A DNA stretch of 64,000 nt from Pseudomonas sessilinigenes (lineage in GTDB: Bacteria > Pseudomonadota > Gammaproteobacteria > Pseudomonadales > Pseudomonadaceae), in the NCBI RefSeq assembly GCF_003850565.1, contig NZ_CP027706.1, positions 5,766,001 through 5,830,000 on the forward strand. The letters run 5' to 3'. Each line of letters starts with the position of its first letter. The stretch's first letter is position 1. Below the pieces are notes generated by a model that saw only the letters and a program-made list of their open reading frames with translations, searched no databases and was not told the DNA's origin. Positions 51,236-59,153 of this stretch are shown here, one piece after another. Both the position numbers and the translations under genes were made by a program.

Positions 51236-51286
51236 GCTCATTCAAGCAACTACGTTGTTCGCCCGCTCTCCCGCGGGCTTTTTTTT
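51236..51286 (+). ncRNA. Candidate small RNA or orphan terminator
   Basis: GCCCGC-TCTCCC-GCGGGC followed by eight T (51261-51286) is a strong plus-strand intrinsic terminator, but no plus-strand gene precedes it within 800 bp. A -10-like TATAGT lies at 51224-51229, which would give a ~50-nt transcript. No good -35 was found, so the promoter is weakly supported. It may be a short RNA or terminate antisense transcription toward mliC. Confidence 0.35.
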
Positions 51287-51313
51287 GCCTCGGCAATACC
51301 GAGGCCCAGGGCC

Positions 51314-51706
51314 TCATTGGGGCTCGACTTCCTGGCAATCCTTGAGCAGGACCTGCTCCTTGGCGGTGTGGTCGGCCTCCAGGAACGACAGCACGGCCTC
51401 CTTGCCCTTGGTGTGCCAGCGGAAGCTGTTCTGTTCGTCGTCCGCCACATACAAGGCTCCAGAGGCCGAGCGGGCGATATGCATGGGGATCAATTGGTCC
51501 TTGTAATAAAGGGTGGCGAACGAGGTGCCATTGTCGATGTTCAGGTAGGCGGCATCGACACGAACCTTGCCTTCGCACTGATAGCGCGCAACCTGGCTCT
51601 GGTAGGACGGCTCCTGGACCTCCGGCTGAGGCTGCGCGGCCTGGCCCAGGATCGGCAGGGCCGCAACCAGGACAGCGGCGCAGAGCGGTGCGAGACGGTT
51701 TTTCAT
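51314..51706 (-). CDS. mliC: MliC family C-type lysozyme inhibitor
   Basis: 130 aa with a cleavable signal (about residues 1-23, ending GQAA). The mature domain has the MliC pattern VARYQCEGKVRVDAAYLN, IARSASGALYVADDEQNSFRWHTKGKEAVLSF and a final DCQE; the two cysteines should pair. It protects peptidoglycan from host or phage-type lysozyme. No lipobox is seen, so it is probably the periplasmic form. Start after GGGGGAAACACC. Confidence 0.83.
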   Translation of the reverse strand: MKNRLAPLCAAVLVAALPILGQAAQPQPEVQEPSYQSQVARYQCEGKVRVDAAYLNIDNGTSFATLYYKDQLIPMHIARSASGALYVADDEQNSFRWHTKGKEAVLSFLEADHTAKEQVLLKDCQEVEPQ

Positions 51707-51785
51707 GGTGTTTCCCCCAGACAGAATAAGACGCCTGATGGGACTGGCAGCTCCCTTTTTAGTTCAGCCATGCCGACTCCCCGCC

Positions 51786-52556
51786 CTAGAACAGCTCGTC
51801 CAGTTGCTCGAAGTATTCGCGCTGCAGGGGCTGGTCCGGCATCCCCAGCTCGCGCAGGTATTGATCGGCAATCTCCAGGCCGATCTGCTCGCGCAGGTCG
51901 CGATGGACGAAGGCAATATCCAGCCAGCGATCGGCCAGGCCACCGCGTCCAAGGTCGATGAAGTGCAACTCATCGCGCCCATCGACGAAGACATTGCTGT
52001 CGCCCAGGTCGCCGTGGGAGAACAGCAGCTCTTCCCTGGGCCTGTTGTCCTGCAAGCGGGCCCGCAAGTCCTCGGCGCCGGCCAGGCCCGGCCATTGCCC
52101 GAGGTCATGCTCCACGGCGCACAGTCCATTGGCCAACAGGTAGTCCAGCTCGGCGAGGCGTACTGCGATCCCCGAATCGAATGGACAACCCTGTGTTGGC
52201 ACCGCCTGCACCCGCTGCAAGGCCATCTGGAACAGTTCCAATGCCACCCGCGGTTCACCGACCAACTGGGACAGCGGCACTCCCGGTACCTGGCGGGTGA
52301 TCATGAACTCATGCTCCTGGTCCTGCGCCACCAGCACCAGCTCGGGTACCTTCAGGCGCCCGGCCAACCACTCCAGCACCCTGGCCTCGCGCAACACACT
52401 GTAGGTGGTGGGTGCGAAGATCGCGGGCGACGACTTGAGGAAAAACCCCTCGCCCCCACGGCGAAAGCCATGCACCTGGCACGGCGACTCGCCGATCGTA
52501 TCAGGCAGCAGGGTCGCTTCACCGATGAAGCGGGCGATACTGGCAGGCAGCTTCAT
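51786..52556 (-). CDS. APH(3')-like aminoglycoside phosphotransferase
   Basis: 256 aa with the APH kinase fold. ATP-binding Lys near residue 41 (GFFLKSS), catalytic loop H181-G-D183 to N188 (SHGDLGDSNVFVD), DFG-equivalent D201 (FIDLGRGGLADRWLDIA), and a C-terminal acidic end as in APH(3') enzymes. It would inactivate kanamycin/neomycin-type drugs; natural substrate unproven. Its ATG overlaps the stop of the GNAT gene (ATGA), so the two form an operon. Confidence 0.83.
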   Translation of the reverse strand: MKLPASIARFIGEATLLPDTIGESPCQVHGFRRGGEGFFLKSSPAIFAPTTYSVLREARVLEWLAGRLKVPELVLVAQDQEHEFMITRQVPGVPLSQLVGEPRVALELFQMALQRVQAVPTQGCPFDSGIAVRLAELDYLLANGLCAVEHDLGQWPGLAGAEDLRARLQDNRPREELLFSHGDLGDSNVFVDGRDELHFIDLGRGGLADRWLDIAFVHRDLREQIGLEIADQYLRELGMPDQPLQREYFEQLDELF

Positions 52557-53197
52557 CGACCGGGCGCCCCTGCCACTCCAGAGGGTGGCGTAGTGGCGAC
52601 AGGTTCTGCCGGCTCGCTTCGGTCATACGGCATCAGTTCCAGATAGTCGGCGAGCCCGGCCTGGACCACAGGCTTGACCATGATATGTACACGGTGGCGC
52701 AACAGGCCCATCTCGATATCGTCGCGACGGCGAACCAGGACGTAACCACAACCGCTCCAAAACGCCCGGGCCCGCAGGTTGTCCTCCACGACCACCAACC
52801 GCAACCAGCGCGCACCTTGCTGGCCGGCCCAGTCTTGGAGTGCTCGATGCAGTTGCCGGGCGATACCGCTGCCCTGGCGGGCAGTCGCTACCATGAACAG
52901 GCCGATGTGCCAGACCCCCACGACCATCAGGTCGCTGACGATACTGCTGAACGCCACCAACTCATCCCGGGCATCGAAAAACCCGATCTTCCATTTACGA
53001 GTAAAACTCCAGCCCGCGGGCAAGCTGTCCTGGATCTCGTCCCGGGCCTCGTCCGGCTGTGGCGCAGAACCATGCACAATGTGGAAATAATCCGGATTGG
53101 CAACAAAGAAACACTGCAACGCAGCCTCATCGGCCAGGGTGATTTCCCTGGCCCTCAGTGCCATCGAGGCAACCTGGGGCAACACTGTCGGCGACAT
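52553..53197 (-). CDS. GNAT family N-acetyltransferase
   Basis: 214 aa. Acetyl-CoA motif A is visible in VATARQGSGIARQLHRALQDWA, followed by RWLRLVVVEDNLRARAFWSGCGYV. N-terminal start is ATG 53197 after ACGGAGTCAGAAC. The C-terminal ~45 residues after HIMVKPVVQ are Pro-rich and likely disordered. Substrate unknown; coupling to the APH-like kinase hints at a drug- or amine-modifying pair, but this is inference. Confidence 0.83.
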   Translation of the reverse strand: MSPTVLPQVASMALRAREITLADEAALQCFFVANPDYFHIVHGSAPQPDEARDEIQDSLPAGWSFTRKWKIGFFDARDELVAFSSIVSDLMVVGVWHIGLFMVATARQGSGIARQLHRALQDWAGQQGARWLRLVVVEDNLRARAFWSGCGYVLVRRRDDIEMGLLRHRVHIMVKPVVQAGLADYLELMPYDRSEPAEPVATTPPSGVAGAPGR

Positions 53198-53385
53198 GTT
53201 CTGACTCCGTTCCGAACGTTCTAGGCATGATTTGGAAGGAGCGATCCTAGCCCGCCGAAGACCTGGCAACCGGCATTATTTGTTGGAAAACTGTACCCGC
53301 GACCCTGGCGGCAGTGCTCATCCGTTTTGTTATCATCCGGCCGCCCTACACGACCAACTGTGTTTTTTTGCTGTGGATTTGCCCA

Positions 53386-54321
53386 ATGCCCGATCCCTTG
53401 TCCTCCCCTGGTTATCTGCGCTTGTTGGCCCTGCAGCAGCGCATTCATCAATTCACCCAAGACCAGGCCGCCGAGCGCGGTGACCACCCCGATGACCTTG
53501 CCACCCCACTGTGGACCAGCGACTACAACTACCTGGCCCTGGCCCCGATGCGCGGCGGATTGCATGTGGAATACCACGGCGAACTGTGGGACGAACCTTT
53601 TGCCTGGACCCTGGAGTGCCTGGCCGAACAAGCCGTGGCCAGTACGCTCAGCTCGCTGCTGTTCTCCGGTCCCGATACCGGGGCCAACGGCACCCGTGAA
53701 TGGGAGTTCACTGCGCTGCTGGACAGCGACGCGACCTTTAGCCAGCTCAGGTCACTGGTGATCCGCCCGACCGAACCTGAGCACCACAACATCTCGCTGG
53801 TGCAGAAAGCGGGCCGCATTATGGAGGAAGCCGGGGAAGTCGCCCGCTTCGTCGCCAAGACGCCCTACCTCAGTGAATTGACCCTGCCCAATGCCCCCGA
53901 TGGCAACTTCTTCGAGGTCGATTTGCCGTACCTGGAACAGCTCCACATCGGCGCAGGCTCTGATACCCAGGGTTTTATCGACAACCTGGCCGCATCGAGC
54001 AACCTGCCACGGCTGTTCAACCTTGACTTCAGCGAGTCCACCGAACTGCAGCAAACCTGGCCGGAGCAACGCGAGCCTGGCACCGTCACGTCCTTTGCCA
54101 GCTATGAAAAGCTGTTTGCCAGCCCAGCCTTCGACTCAGTGCGAGCCTTGCGCCTGCGCAATACCTGCCTGAGCCTTGAGCAGCTGCAAACCTTGCAGCG
54201 GATGCGCCCGGGCTTGCAGTTCATGGTGATCCAGGCCACAGCGGGAGGTTATGTGAGCCATTTCGCCCAGCAGGTATTCCCCTGGCGCCACCTGGTGCAG
54301 CCGGAGTTGGGGCGCAGCTGA
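53386..54321 (+). CDS. Hypothetical protein with leucine-rich-repeat-like C-terminal half
   Basis: 311 aa, soluble, no signal. The first half contains WTSDYNYLALAPMRGGLHVEYHG and is not recognised. From about residue 120 short LxxLxL-type units recur (LRSLVIRPTE, LSELTLPNAPD, LEQLHIGAGS, VRALRLRNTCLSLEQLQTL), suggesting a short LRR or related solenoid used for protein binding. Start at ATG 53386. Function unknown. Confidence 0.65.
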   Translation: MPDPLSSPGYLRLLALQQRIHQFTQDQAAERGDHPDDLATPLWTSDYNYLALAPMRGGLHVEYHGELWDEPFAWTLECLAEQAVASTLSSLLFSGPDTGANGTREWEFTALLDSDATFSQLRSLVIRPTEPEHHNISLVQKAGRIMEEAGEVARFVAKTPYLSELTLPNAPDGNFFEVDLPYLEQLHIGAGSDTQGFIDNLAASSNLPRLFNLDFSESTELQQTWPEQREPGTVTSFASYEKLFASPAFDSVRALRLRNTCLSLEQLQTLQRMRPGLQFMVIQATAGGYVSHFAQQVFPWRHLVQPELGRS

Positions 54322-54507
54322 AGTCGCTTCGAACCAAGGATGATCGTAGCTCTCTGATTTATCTTGGTTTTTCTACTGGTTACAGAGCCAGGAAAGCGGC
54401 CTTTTTGCCGAGTTCGACCTTGATTCGAGAGGAGTGGATGTATATATTCCACACCCTGTTTCAAACACTGGGTGACTGTCTCCCCAGTGCCGCATTATCG
54501 CGCTACC

Positions 54508-54594
54508 GCCCGAATGGCGAAACTGGTAGACGCATGGGACTTAAAATCCCCCGCTCGTAAGGGCGTGCCGGTTCGATTCCGGCTTCGGGCACCA
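54508..54594 (+). tRNA. tRNA-Leu (UAA)
   Basis: 87 nt including an encoded CCA. The acceptor arms GCCCGAA and TTCGGGC pair; the anticodon loop reads CTTAAAA with anticodon TAA. A long variable arm (class II) follows and the T-arm is CCGGTTCGATTCCGG-like (GCCGGTTCGATTCCGGC). Its 3' end is a common integration site, and foreign-looking DNA starts just beyond it. Confidence 0.97.
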
Positions 54595-54602
54595 TATAAA
54601 TC

Positions 54603-54644
54603 AAGGGCTTGCGTGATTTCATCATGCAGGCCCTTGTTGTTTTT
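54603..54644 (+). terminator. Terminator after tRNA-Leu
   Basis: AAGGGCTTGC paired with GCAGGCCCTT (10 bp, one G-T pair) around a 13-nt loop, then GTTGTTTTT. Confidence 0.75.
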
Positions 54645-54796
54645 GCTCCGCAATTCTCATATCTCCGGCGTCCTGCCGACCAAGCCTCTTTCCCCCTACA
54701 GCTCCCTAATCACCTCGGACTGCCCGTGCATGAGGAAGAAAGAGAGGGATCAAGCGGGCGGCTAGACGCCGCTTGCCGGCCATCCAAGGAATGATG

Positions 54797-54872
54797 GGAG
54801 AGGTCATAGGCTCGCAAGCATTTACTGTATGGATAGACAGGTTATAGAGTTCGAATCTCTACGCCTCCGCCA
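54797..54872 (+). other. tRNA 3'-end-like fragment (possible att remnant or tRNA pseudogene)
   Basis: A perfect T-arm TAGAG-TTCGAAT-CTCTA (54845-54861) is followed by a 7-nt acceptor-like strand CGCCTCC, a discriminator G and CCA. GGAGAGG lies exactly 76 nt before the CCA end and pairs at 5 of 7 positions with the acceptor strand. D and anticodon arms are not credible. This is what a phage or island leaves after integrating in a serine-type tRNA, or a decayed tRNA. Confidence 0.45.
54823..54842. promoter_or_regulatory. LexA (SOS) box-like site
   Basis: TACTGTATGGATAGACAGGT contains the full CTGT-N8-ACAG core and the preferred TA before it and AT after it. No gene starts nearby: the toxin-like gene begins 620 bp downstream. 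It may be a leftover of a prophage SOS promoter, or overlap by chance the stem of the tRNA-like fragment. Confidence 0.45.
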
Positions 54873-55460
54873 AATCTCTCTGCTGCTCACGGTCGCTTAG
54901 CGCCACCAACTGACCGTTTGCGCATCATTTCTTTAGTTTCCGCAACTACCCTCCTCCGACACTCTGCCGACAGACCACTAGGAGCAGTGGTCCGACCTCG
55001 GTGGCGCCCTATATTTTCCTAATCTCAGGATGGCCCAGTCTTGCCACACACCATGACCGGCCGTTACTAGAACCCCCCTTCCTATTTCTGCATAGGCCGG
55101 TCAAGGCCCGTAAATACGAGCCCTTGTCAGTCGGCCCTCAACCTAAGACGACTCTTGGCGGTCCCGTTTTGCCCTAAAACATCTCAGCGTTTTTCAGTTG
55201 CGTAATTACACGAACTTGACCAAAACAGGGTGGCCTTTACCGGCAGAAATCAGCTAAAAGCGGACACTCATCCCGTGAGCTACCGGCCACGACGGAGCGA
55301 GACTAGCCAGAAGCGGTAAATTCTATGTGCCTGTTTAATCAGGGATAATTTAATAATTGAAAAAACTTTAGGCACGTGCTCATTAGAATCTAAATTTACG
55401 CCTACACTTTTTGCAGTGTCCCACAATGAAGTGAAAACCTTGAAAAAAGGAGATTTCGAC

Positions 55461-56351
55461 ATGGCATCAGCCAAACTTGGTATGAGCGAGTTCAAAAAAT
55501 GGGTTCTGTACGAAGATGGATGTTTGGATACTAGTACAAATACAACAATTGAGAACTTACACCACACCACAGAAAAAATGATAGAACTGGATTCAGACAT
55601 TTTAGACAATAGCAACTCTAAAACATCTAGAAAAATGACAGTTCCTCAGCGTACAACGAGAAAAAACTCAAGCATTTCCGTTTCCAGCAACCAAGAATTC
55701 ACCTTCGGCCAAGAAATATCTATTGAGGCATCCGGACCAGAAGTACCACTTTCACCATCGCTAAAGGCTAGACTAACAGCGACATTCGGACAAAAATTCT
55801 CAACTACCAAAACCGAAATAAACTCAGTAGAAAAGACCATAACATATGGAGGGGGAGAACAGGATGTGGGAGCTGGAAAAAAGTTAAGAATATCATTCGC
55901 CTATAAAGAAATAACTTTTTCTTTTACCGCAAAAAACAAACAACTTATTAAGAGCATGTTCCCAGAAGACCTATTAGCTGTCTGGATTAATTTCTGGGAT
56001 GGCAGAAAGGCAACCCCACCAGTAAACTATAATGACAGAAAAACCCCCTTTGAAATATTCAGCTTGATTTATGAGAAAAAAGACAACCTAGCAACTGCGA
56101 ACCTATGCGTTCATTACCGTAAAAATAACAACAGCTACATTCTACCCACTTATCTACTTCGTGACCTTATTGAAATAGACTATAAAGAAAAAAAAGTCTA
56201 CCTAAAGGGGAGCAGTGCGGTTTTTCAAGGCGCGTACGGCGATAGTATCGTGCAGACTATCAGCGATGTAGTAAATGGCCAGGTTTTAAGTTGCATCAAT
56301 TCGGAAAGCGGGGAGTATCTATATTCTCTCGATCCACTGGCGCTTTCTTAG
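55461..56351 (+). CDS. Putative aerolysin/ETX-MTX2-type pore-forming protein
   Basis: 296 aa, strongly AT-rich beside its neighbours, so probably acquired. ATG 55461 follows AAAAAAGGAG at 8 nt; a longer start at 55416 lacks a site. Residues ~57-157 alternate polar and Ser/Thr-rich strands (SSISVSSNQEFTFGQEISIE, LKARLTATFGQKFSTTKTEI, VEKTITYGGG, KLRISFAYKEITFSFTA), the pattern of the membrane-inserting hairpin of aerolysin/ETX-MTX2 toxins. No signal peptide: release may depend on lysis. The family assignment is by pattern only. Confidence 0.5.
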   Translation: MASAKLGMSEFKKWVLYEDGCLDTSTNTTIENLHHTTEKMIELDSDILDNSNSKTSRKMTVPQRTTRKNSSISVSSNQEFTFGQEISIEASGPEVPLSPSLKARLTATFGQKFSTTKTEINSVEKTITYGGGEQDVGAGKKLRISFAYKEITFSFTAKNKQLIKSMFPEDLLAVWINFWDGRKATPPVNYNDRKTPFEIFSLIYEKKDNLATANLCVHYRKNNNSYILPTYLLRDLIEIDYKEKKVYLKGSSAVFQGAYGDSIVQTISDVVNGQVLSCINSESGEYLYSLDPLALS

Positions 56352-56454
56352 AGGCACTTGCAGACAATCGTGTGCAGTAAGGCGGTCAAGAGCTACTATC
56401 GACCATCTCACAAGGCTAGATCGGCGGCCAAGTCTCGCATAGCGGGGCTTGGTT

Positions 56455-56973
56455 TCACTCTGAAACAACTCCCTTCACATAGTCCTGGCACGCGGCCAGA
56501 GCGATCAATCCTTGATCGCCGTCACCGGTGATGGCGACAATTCGTTGAGCAGCCGATGCGTCAAGTTCGGCTCTCGCCGCTCCATGACCCATGCCGCCGG
56601 CGCCGGCAGTGGTTGACACCCCACAGCTACCACCCGAGGCGGTGGTATTGAGTAGGACTGATAGCCGCAACTCAGTAGTAGCAAGCTTGTCACGCAGGCG
56701 AACCTGGTTCGATTGAACATCGCGCAATTCCTTGTAGTGGGTTTCATCGCTTGCTTGCAGGTGATCCTCCAGCGCACGGCGGGCGTCTTGCTGCTCCCCC
56801 TGCCAGTTGATCACCACCGTAGCGGCCTGCTCCCGGTCTGTGCTGTACACCTCGGCTTGCTCGGCCAGGGCCTTGCCGTAGGCGTTGGCCTGCCAGGACC
56901 AGGCCAGCCAGCCGCCCAGGGCGAACCCTAGCACCAGGGCCAGGGCTGGCAACAACCAGCCCGGGGCCTTCAC
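56455..56973 (-). CDS. Phage i-spanin Rz-like lysis protein
   Basis: 172 aa starting at GTG that overlaps the endolysin stop (GTGA). An N-terminal membrane anchor (LLPALALVLGFALGGWLAW, residues 7-25) is followed by an Ala/Gln/Glu-rich coiled coil to about residue 105 and a C-terminal periplasmic part. This is the layout of Rz inner-membrane spanins, which with Rz1 disrupt the outer membrane in the last step of lysis. Position directly after the endolysin fits a lysis cassette. Confidence 0.78.
   Translation of the reverse strand: MKAPGWLLPALALVLGFALGGWLAWSWQANAYGKALAEQAEVYSTDREQAATVVINWQGEQQDARRALEDHLQASDETHYKELRDVQSNQVRLRDKLATTELRLSVLLNTTASGGSCGVSTTAGAGGMGHGAARAELDASAAQRIVAITGDGDQGLIALAACQDYVKGVVSE
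56505..56720 (-). CDS. Nested Rz1-like o-spanin lipoprotein
   Basis: 71 aa read in another frame wholly inside the Rz-like gene. It begins MFNRTRFACVTSLLLLSCGYQS: a basic start, hydrophobic core and lipobox LLSC with Cys18. The 53-residue mature part is Pro-rich (SIPPPRVV, PLPAPAA), as usual for Rz1. Nested Rz1 is a known arrangement in lambda-like phages. It would pair with Rz across the periplasm. Confidence 0.72.
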   Translation of the reverse strand: MFNRTRFACVTSLLLLSCGYQSYSIPPPRVVAVGCQPLPAPAAWVMERREPNLTHRLLNELSPSPVTAIKD

Positions 56974-57431
56974 GCCAGCACCTTCAATGCGCGCTCATAC
57001 AGCGCCTGGCGATCCGCCAAGCCGTTGGTGCCGCCGTTGATACGCTTGGTGATCGTGAGAAAGTCGCCCTTATCGGCCAAGGTGTTCAGGCCGGCCTTCT
57101 GCCAAAACCACCCAGCCGACAGCGCGGCATAGACTGGGCTTTCAAGCAGCTCAGGGGTATTGAGCAGTCGCGAGTCGCCAAACAGTGCTTCGCTGCACGC
57201 TTCATAGTTGGCCCGGCCGGTGACTTGAATCAGCCCCCTGCTCCGGTACTTTTGGCCGTCGCCGTCCGCCTCGGGAGTGTTACCCAGGCGTTTGGCCAGG
57301 CGGCCAGTGTCGTACTTGCTCAGGTACTGATCGTTGCCCAGCTCACGCACGTACAGCAACTGGCCAGACTCATGGCCGATCTGCGCCAGGAACGCCGCCA
57401 TGCGCAGACGAGTGACGATTGCCACGGGCAC
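56970..57431 (-). pseudogene. GH19 (chitinase-like) endolysin, 5'-truncated
   Basis: About 153 codons are open. From RLRMAAFLAQIGHESGQLLYVREL onward it follows phage GH19 endolysins, with the catalytic Glu in GHESG and the segment KYRSRGLIQVTGRANYEACS. The ~30 residues that should precede RLRM are missing; instead the frame runs into the 3' end of the MFS gene. The breakpoint is near 57410. It is probably inactive or poorly expressed, leaving only the 3' half of a lysis cassette. Confidence 0.75.
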
Positions 57432-58584
57432 GAAAGCCAGTGACGACCATCAAGACAATGGCCGGAACGACCACCGCACTGGCCACGAGCATCGCGCCTT
57501 CGACCCCGGCCACCTTCAACGCTTGTGCACCGATGATCACCCCCACTCCGATAGCGCTGTTCAATACCGCCGTATGGATGGCGGTCGCTGGCAAGGTATG
57601 GCTGCCAGCGATCCGTAACACCCAGGTTTGCAAGCCGGTAAACAAGGCAGAGATCGCCACGCCCCAAGCCACCAGCAGCACGACGACAGGTACGACGCCC
57701 AATAATGGGCCATGGATGCCCAGCACGGCCAGCACCAGGGTCATGGTGACCAAGGCCAGCAAGATCAAGGCTCGCAAGTGACGATCGATGAAGAGTGCGC
57801 TGAGCAGGTTGCCCAGAAAACCGGCAGCCCCGAAGGCGAACAACAGGACCGCGATCATGTATGACGTGATACCGGGTACCTGGCCGATAAAGGGCTCGAC
57901 AAAGGTATAGGCGCCGAAATGGGCAGCGGCTGTCAGCCCGGTGATGAAGTAAGTGCTCAACAGATCCTTGCGGCGCAGGATTGCCCCAAAGCCAACACCC
58001 TTGGCCAGCGAGGGAATGGTCATGGAGGGCAGCACCAGCATCATGGCTGCGGCACTGACCGCGCACATCAGCGCCAGGCAGGCGAACGCCGTGCGCCATC
58101 CCACGTACTGACCCACCAGATTGACCAATGGAACCCCCATCACGGTAGCGATCGTGATGCCGCCCAGAACGATCGAAGTCGCCACTCCAACACGCTGCAC
58201 CGGCACCAGGTGGGCGGCTGTTGCCGCCACGATTGCCCAGAACACCCCATGGGCCAGCGCCCCGACGATACGAGCGGCAAGCAGCAACGAGAACTCAGGA
58301 GACAGTGCCGCCAGGCCATTGGACAGCGCCAGGATCAGCATCAATGCAAGCAGCAGCGCCTTGCGCCCTATCCACCGATTCAGCCAATTGGACAACAGGC
58401 CACTGGCAGCACCGATCCAGGCGTACACAGTGACCGTCAAGCCGATGGTGGATGGCGCCCGTCCAAGATCGCCAGCGATCTGCGACAGCAAGCCAATGGG
58501 CGCGAACTCGGAGGTGACCATGGTGAACGAGGCGATGCACAGCACGCAAAGCGCACACCCTATCCGCAGAGCTGAGTGGTCCAT
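57370..58584 (-). CDS. MFS transporter (DHA1 sugar/drug efflux type), C-terminus altered
   Basis: 404 aa with 12 hydrophobic segments. Motifs: FTMVTSEFAPIGLLSQIAGDLG in helix 1 and LLSNWLNRWIGRKALLLALM at the 2-3 loop, resembling AraJ/YdeA-like efflux proteins. The last ~15 residues (GNRHSSAHGGVPGADRP) are read from endolysin DNA in another frame, so the natural end was lost at the island junction. All helices are intact, so function may persist. ATG 58584 has AAGGA upstream; 58596 is an alternative. Confidence 0.83.
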   Translation of the reverse strand: MDHSALRIGCALCVLCIASFTMVTSEFAPIGLLSQIAGDLGRAPSTIGLTVTVYAWIGAASGLLSNWLNRWIGRKALLLALMLILALSNGLAALSPEFSLLLAARIVGALAHGVFWAIVAATAAHLVPVQRVGVATSIVLGGITIATVMGVPLVNLVGQYVGWRTAFACLALMCAVSAAAMMLVLPSMTIPSLAKGVGFGAILRRKDLLSTYFITGLTAAAHFGAYTFVEPFIGQVPGITSYMIAVLLFAFGAAGFLGNLLSALFIDRHLRALILLALVTMTLVLAVLGIHGPLLGVVPVVVLLVAWGVAISALFTGLQTWVLRIAGSHTLPATAIHTAVLNSAIGVGVIIGAQALKVAGVEGAMLVASAVVVPAIVLMVVTGFRARGNRHSSAHGGVPGADRP

Positions 58585-58769
58585 GGGCGAATTCATCCTT
58601 GTTCATGATCGAGTCAGCAAGCCTCACCCGCACCTGGGCTGGATGCGGGTGGGCCCGACGAAAACCGGGACACATCATATTCGGTTCATCGAAACATGCC
58701 CGCTGCGATGGGCACCCATCATCTAGCGTCGCCCCGCACAGCGGCGAACTTCTGGAGGGAGAGCCCTCC

Positions 58770-59153
58770 TCAACGGGCACCCAGCAGCTGGAAGGACAAC
58801 AACCCTGCTGCCGTCATCAGCAACGAACCGACCACGTGCAACGAAATCGACCCCAGCGCCCAGAGTAACCGGCCCTCCTGTATCAGGGAGACCGTCTCGG
58901 CCGAAAAGGTCGAGAAGGTCGTCAGCCCTCCACAGAAGCCGGTAATGATCAGTAAGCGCCACTCGGGACTCAAAGAGGGAGAGGCCGCCAAAAAGGCAAT
59001 GGCCAGGCCAATGATGTAGCCCCCAAGCATGTTCGCCAGCACAGTGCCAGGCGGGATGGCCGGGAACAGCACATTGAGCTTGAGCCCCAGGAACCAGCGC
59101 AACCAGGCTCCGATAGAGGCGCCAGTGGCGATGACCAGCAGTGACTTCAGCAT
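58770..59153 (-). CDS. crcB: CrcB/Fluc fluoride channel
   Basis: 127 aa with four membrane helices. The conserved features are [13 protein letters not shown], the Asn in [26 protein letters not shown] (the TTFST phenylalanine-box and Na+ site) and a C-terminal helix. It exports fluoride as an antiparallel dimer. No fluoride riboswitch could be recognised in the leader. The 172 bp to the MFS start hold no gene. Confidence 0.92.
   Translation of the reverse strand: MLKSLLVIATGASIGAWLRWFLGLKLNVLFPAIPPGTVLANMLGGYIIGLAIAFLAASPSLSPEWRLLIITGFCGGLTTFSTFSAETVSLIQEGRLLWALGSISLHVVGSLLMTAAGLLSFQLLGAR

Larger units (their letters stand above)
54645..55460. other. Non-coding left part of the tRNA-Leu island
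   Basis: About 800 bp without a supportable gene. Composition falls toward AT going right. It contains the tRNA-like fragment and LexA-like box described separately. Near 55250-55320 the segment AAAGCGGAC...ACGGAGCGAGACTAGCCAGAAGCGG looks like a decayed pseudomonad intergenic repeat. The promoter of the toxin-like gene must lie within the last ~150 bp (GATAATTTAATAATTG is AT-rich enough). Confidence 0.5.

Noticed and set aside
54595..57431. Complete prophage or genomic island
   Set aside because: No integrase, head, tail or replication genes and no duplicated tRNA-Leu end were found; only lysis genes and one cargo-like gene remain.
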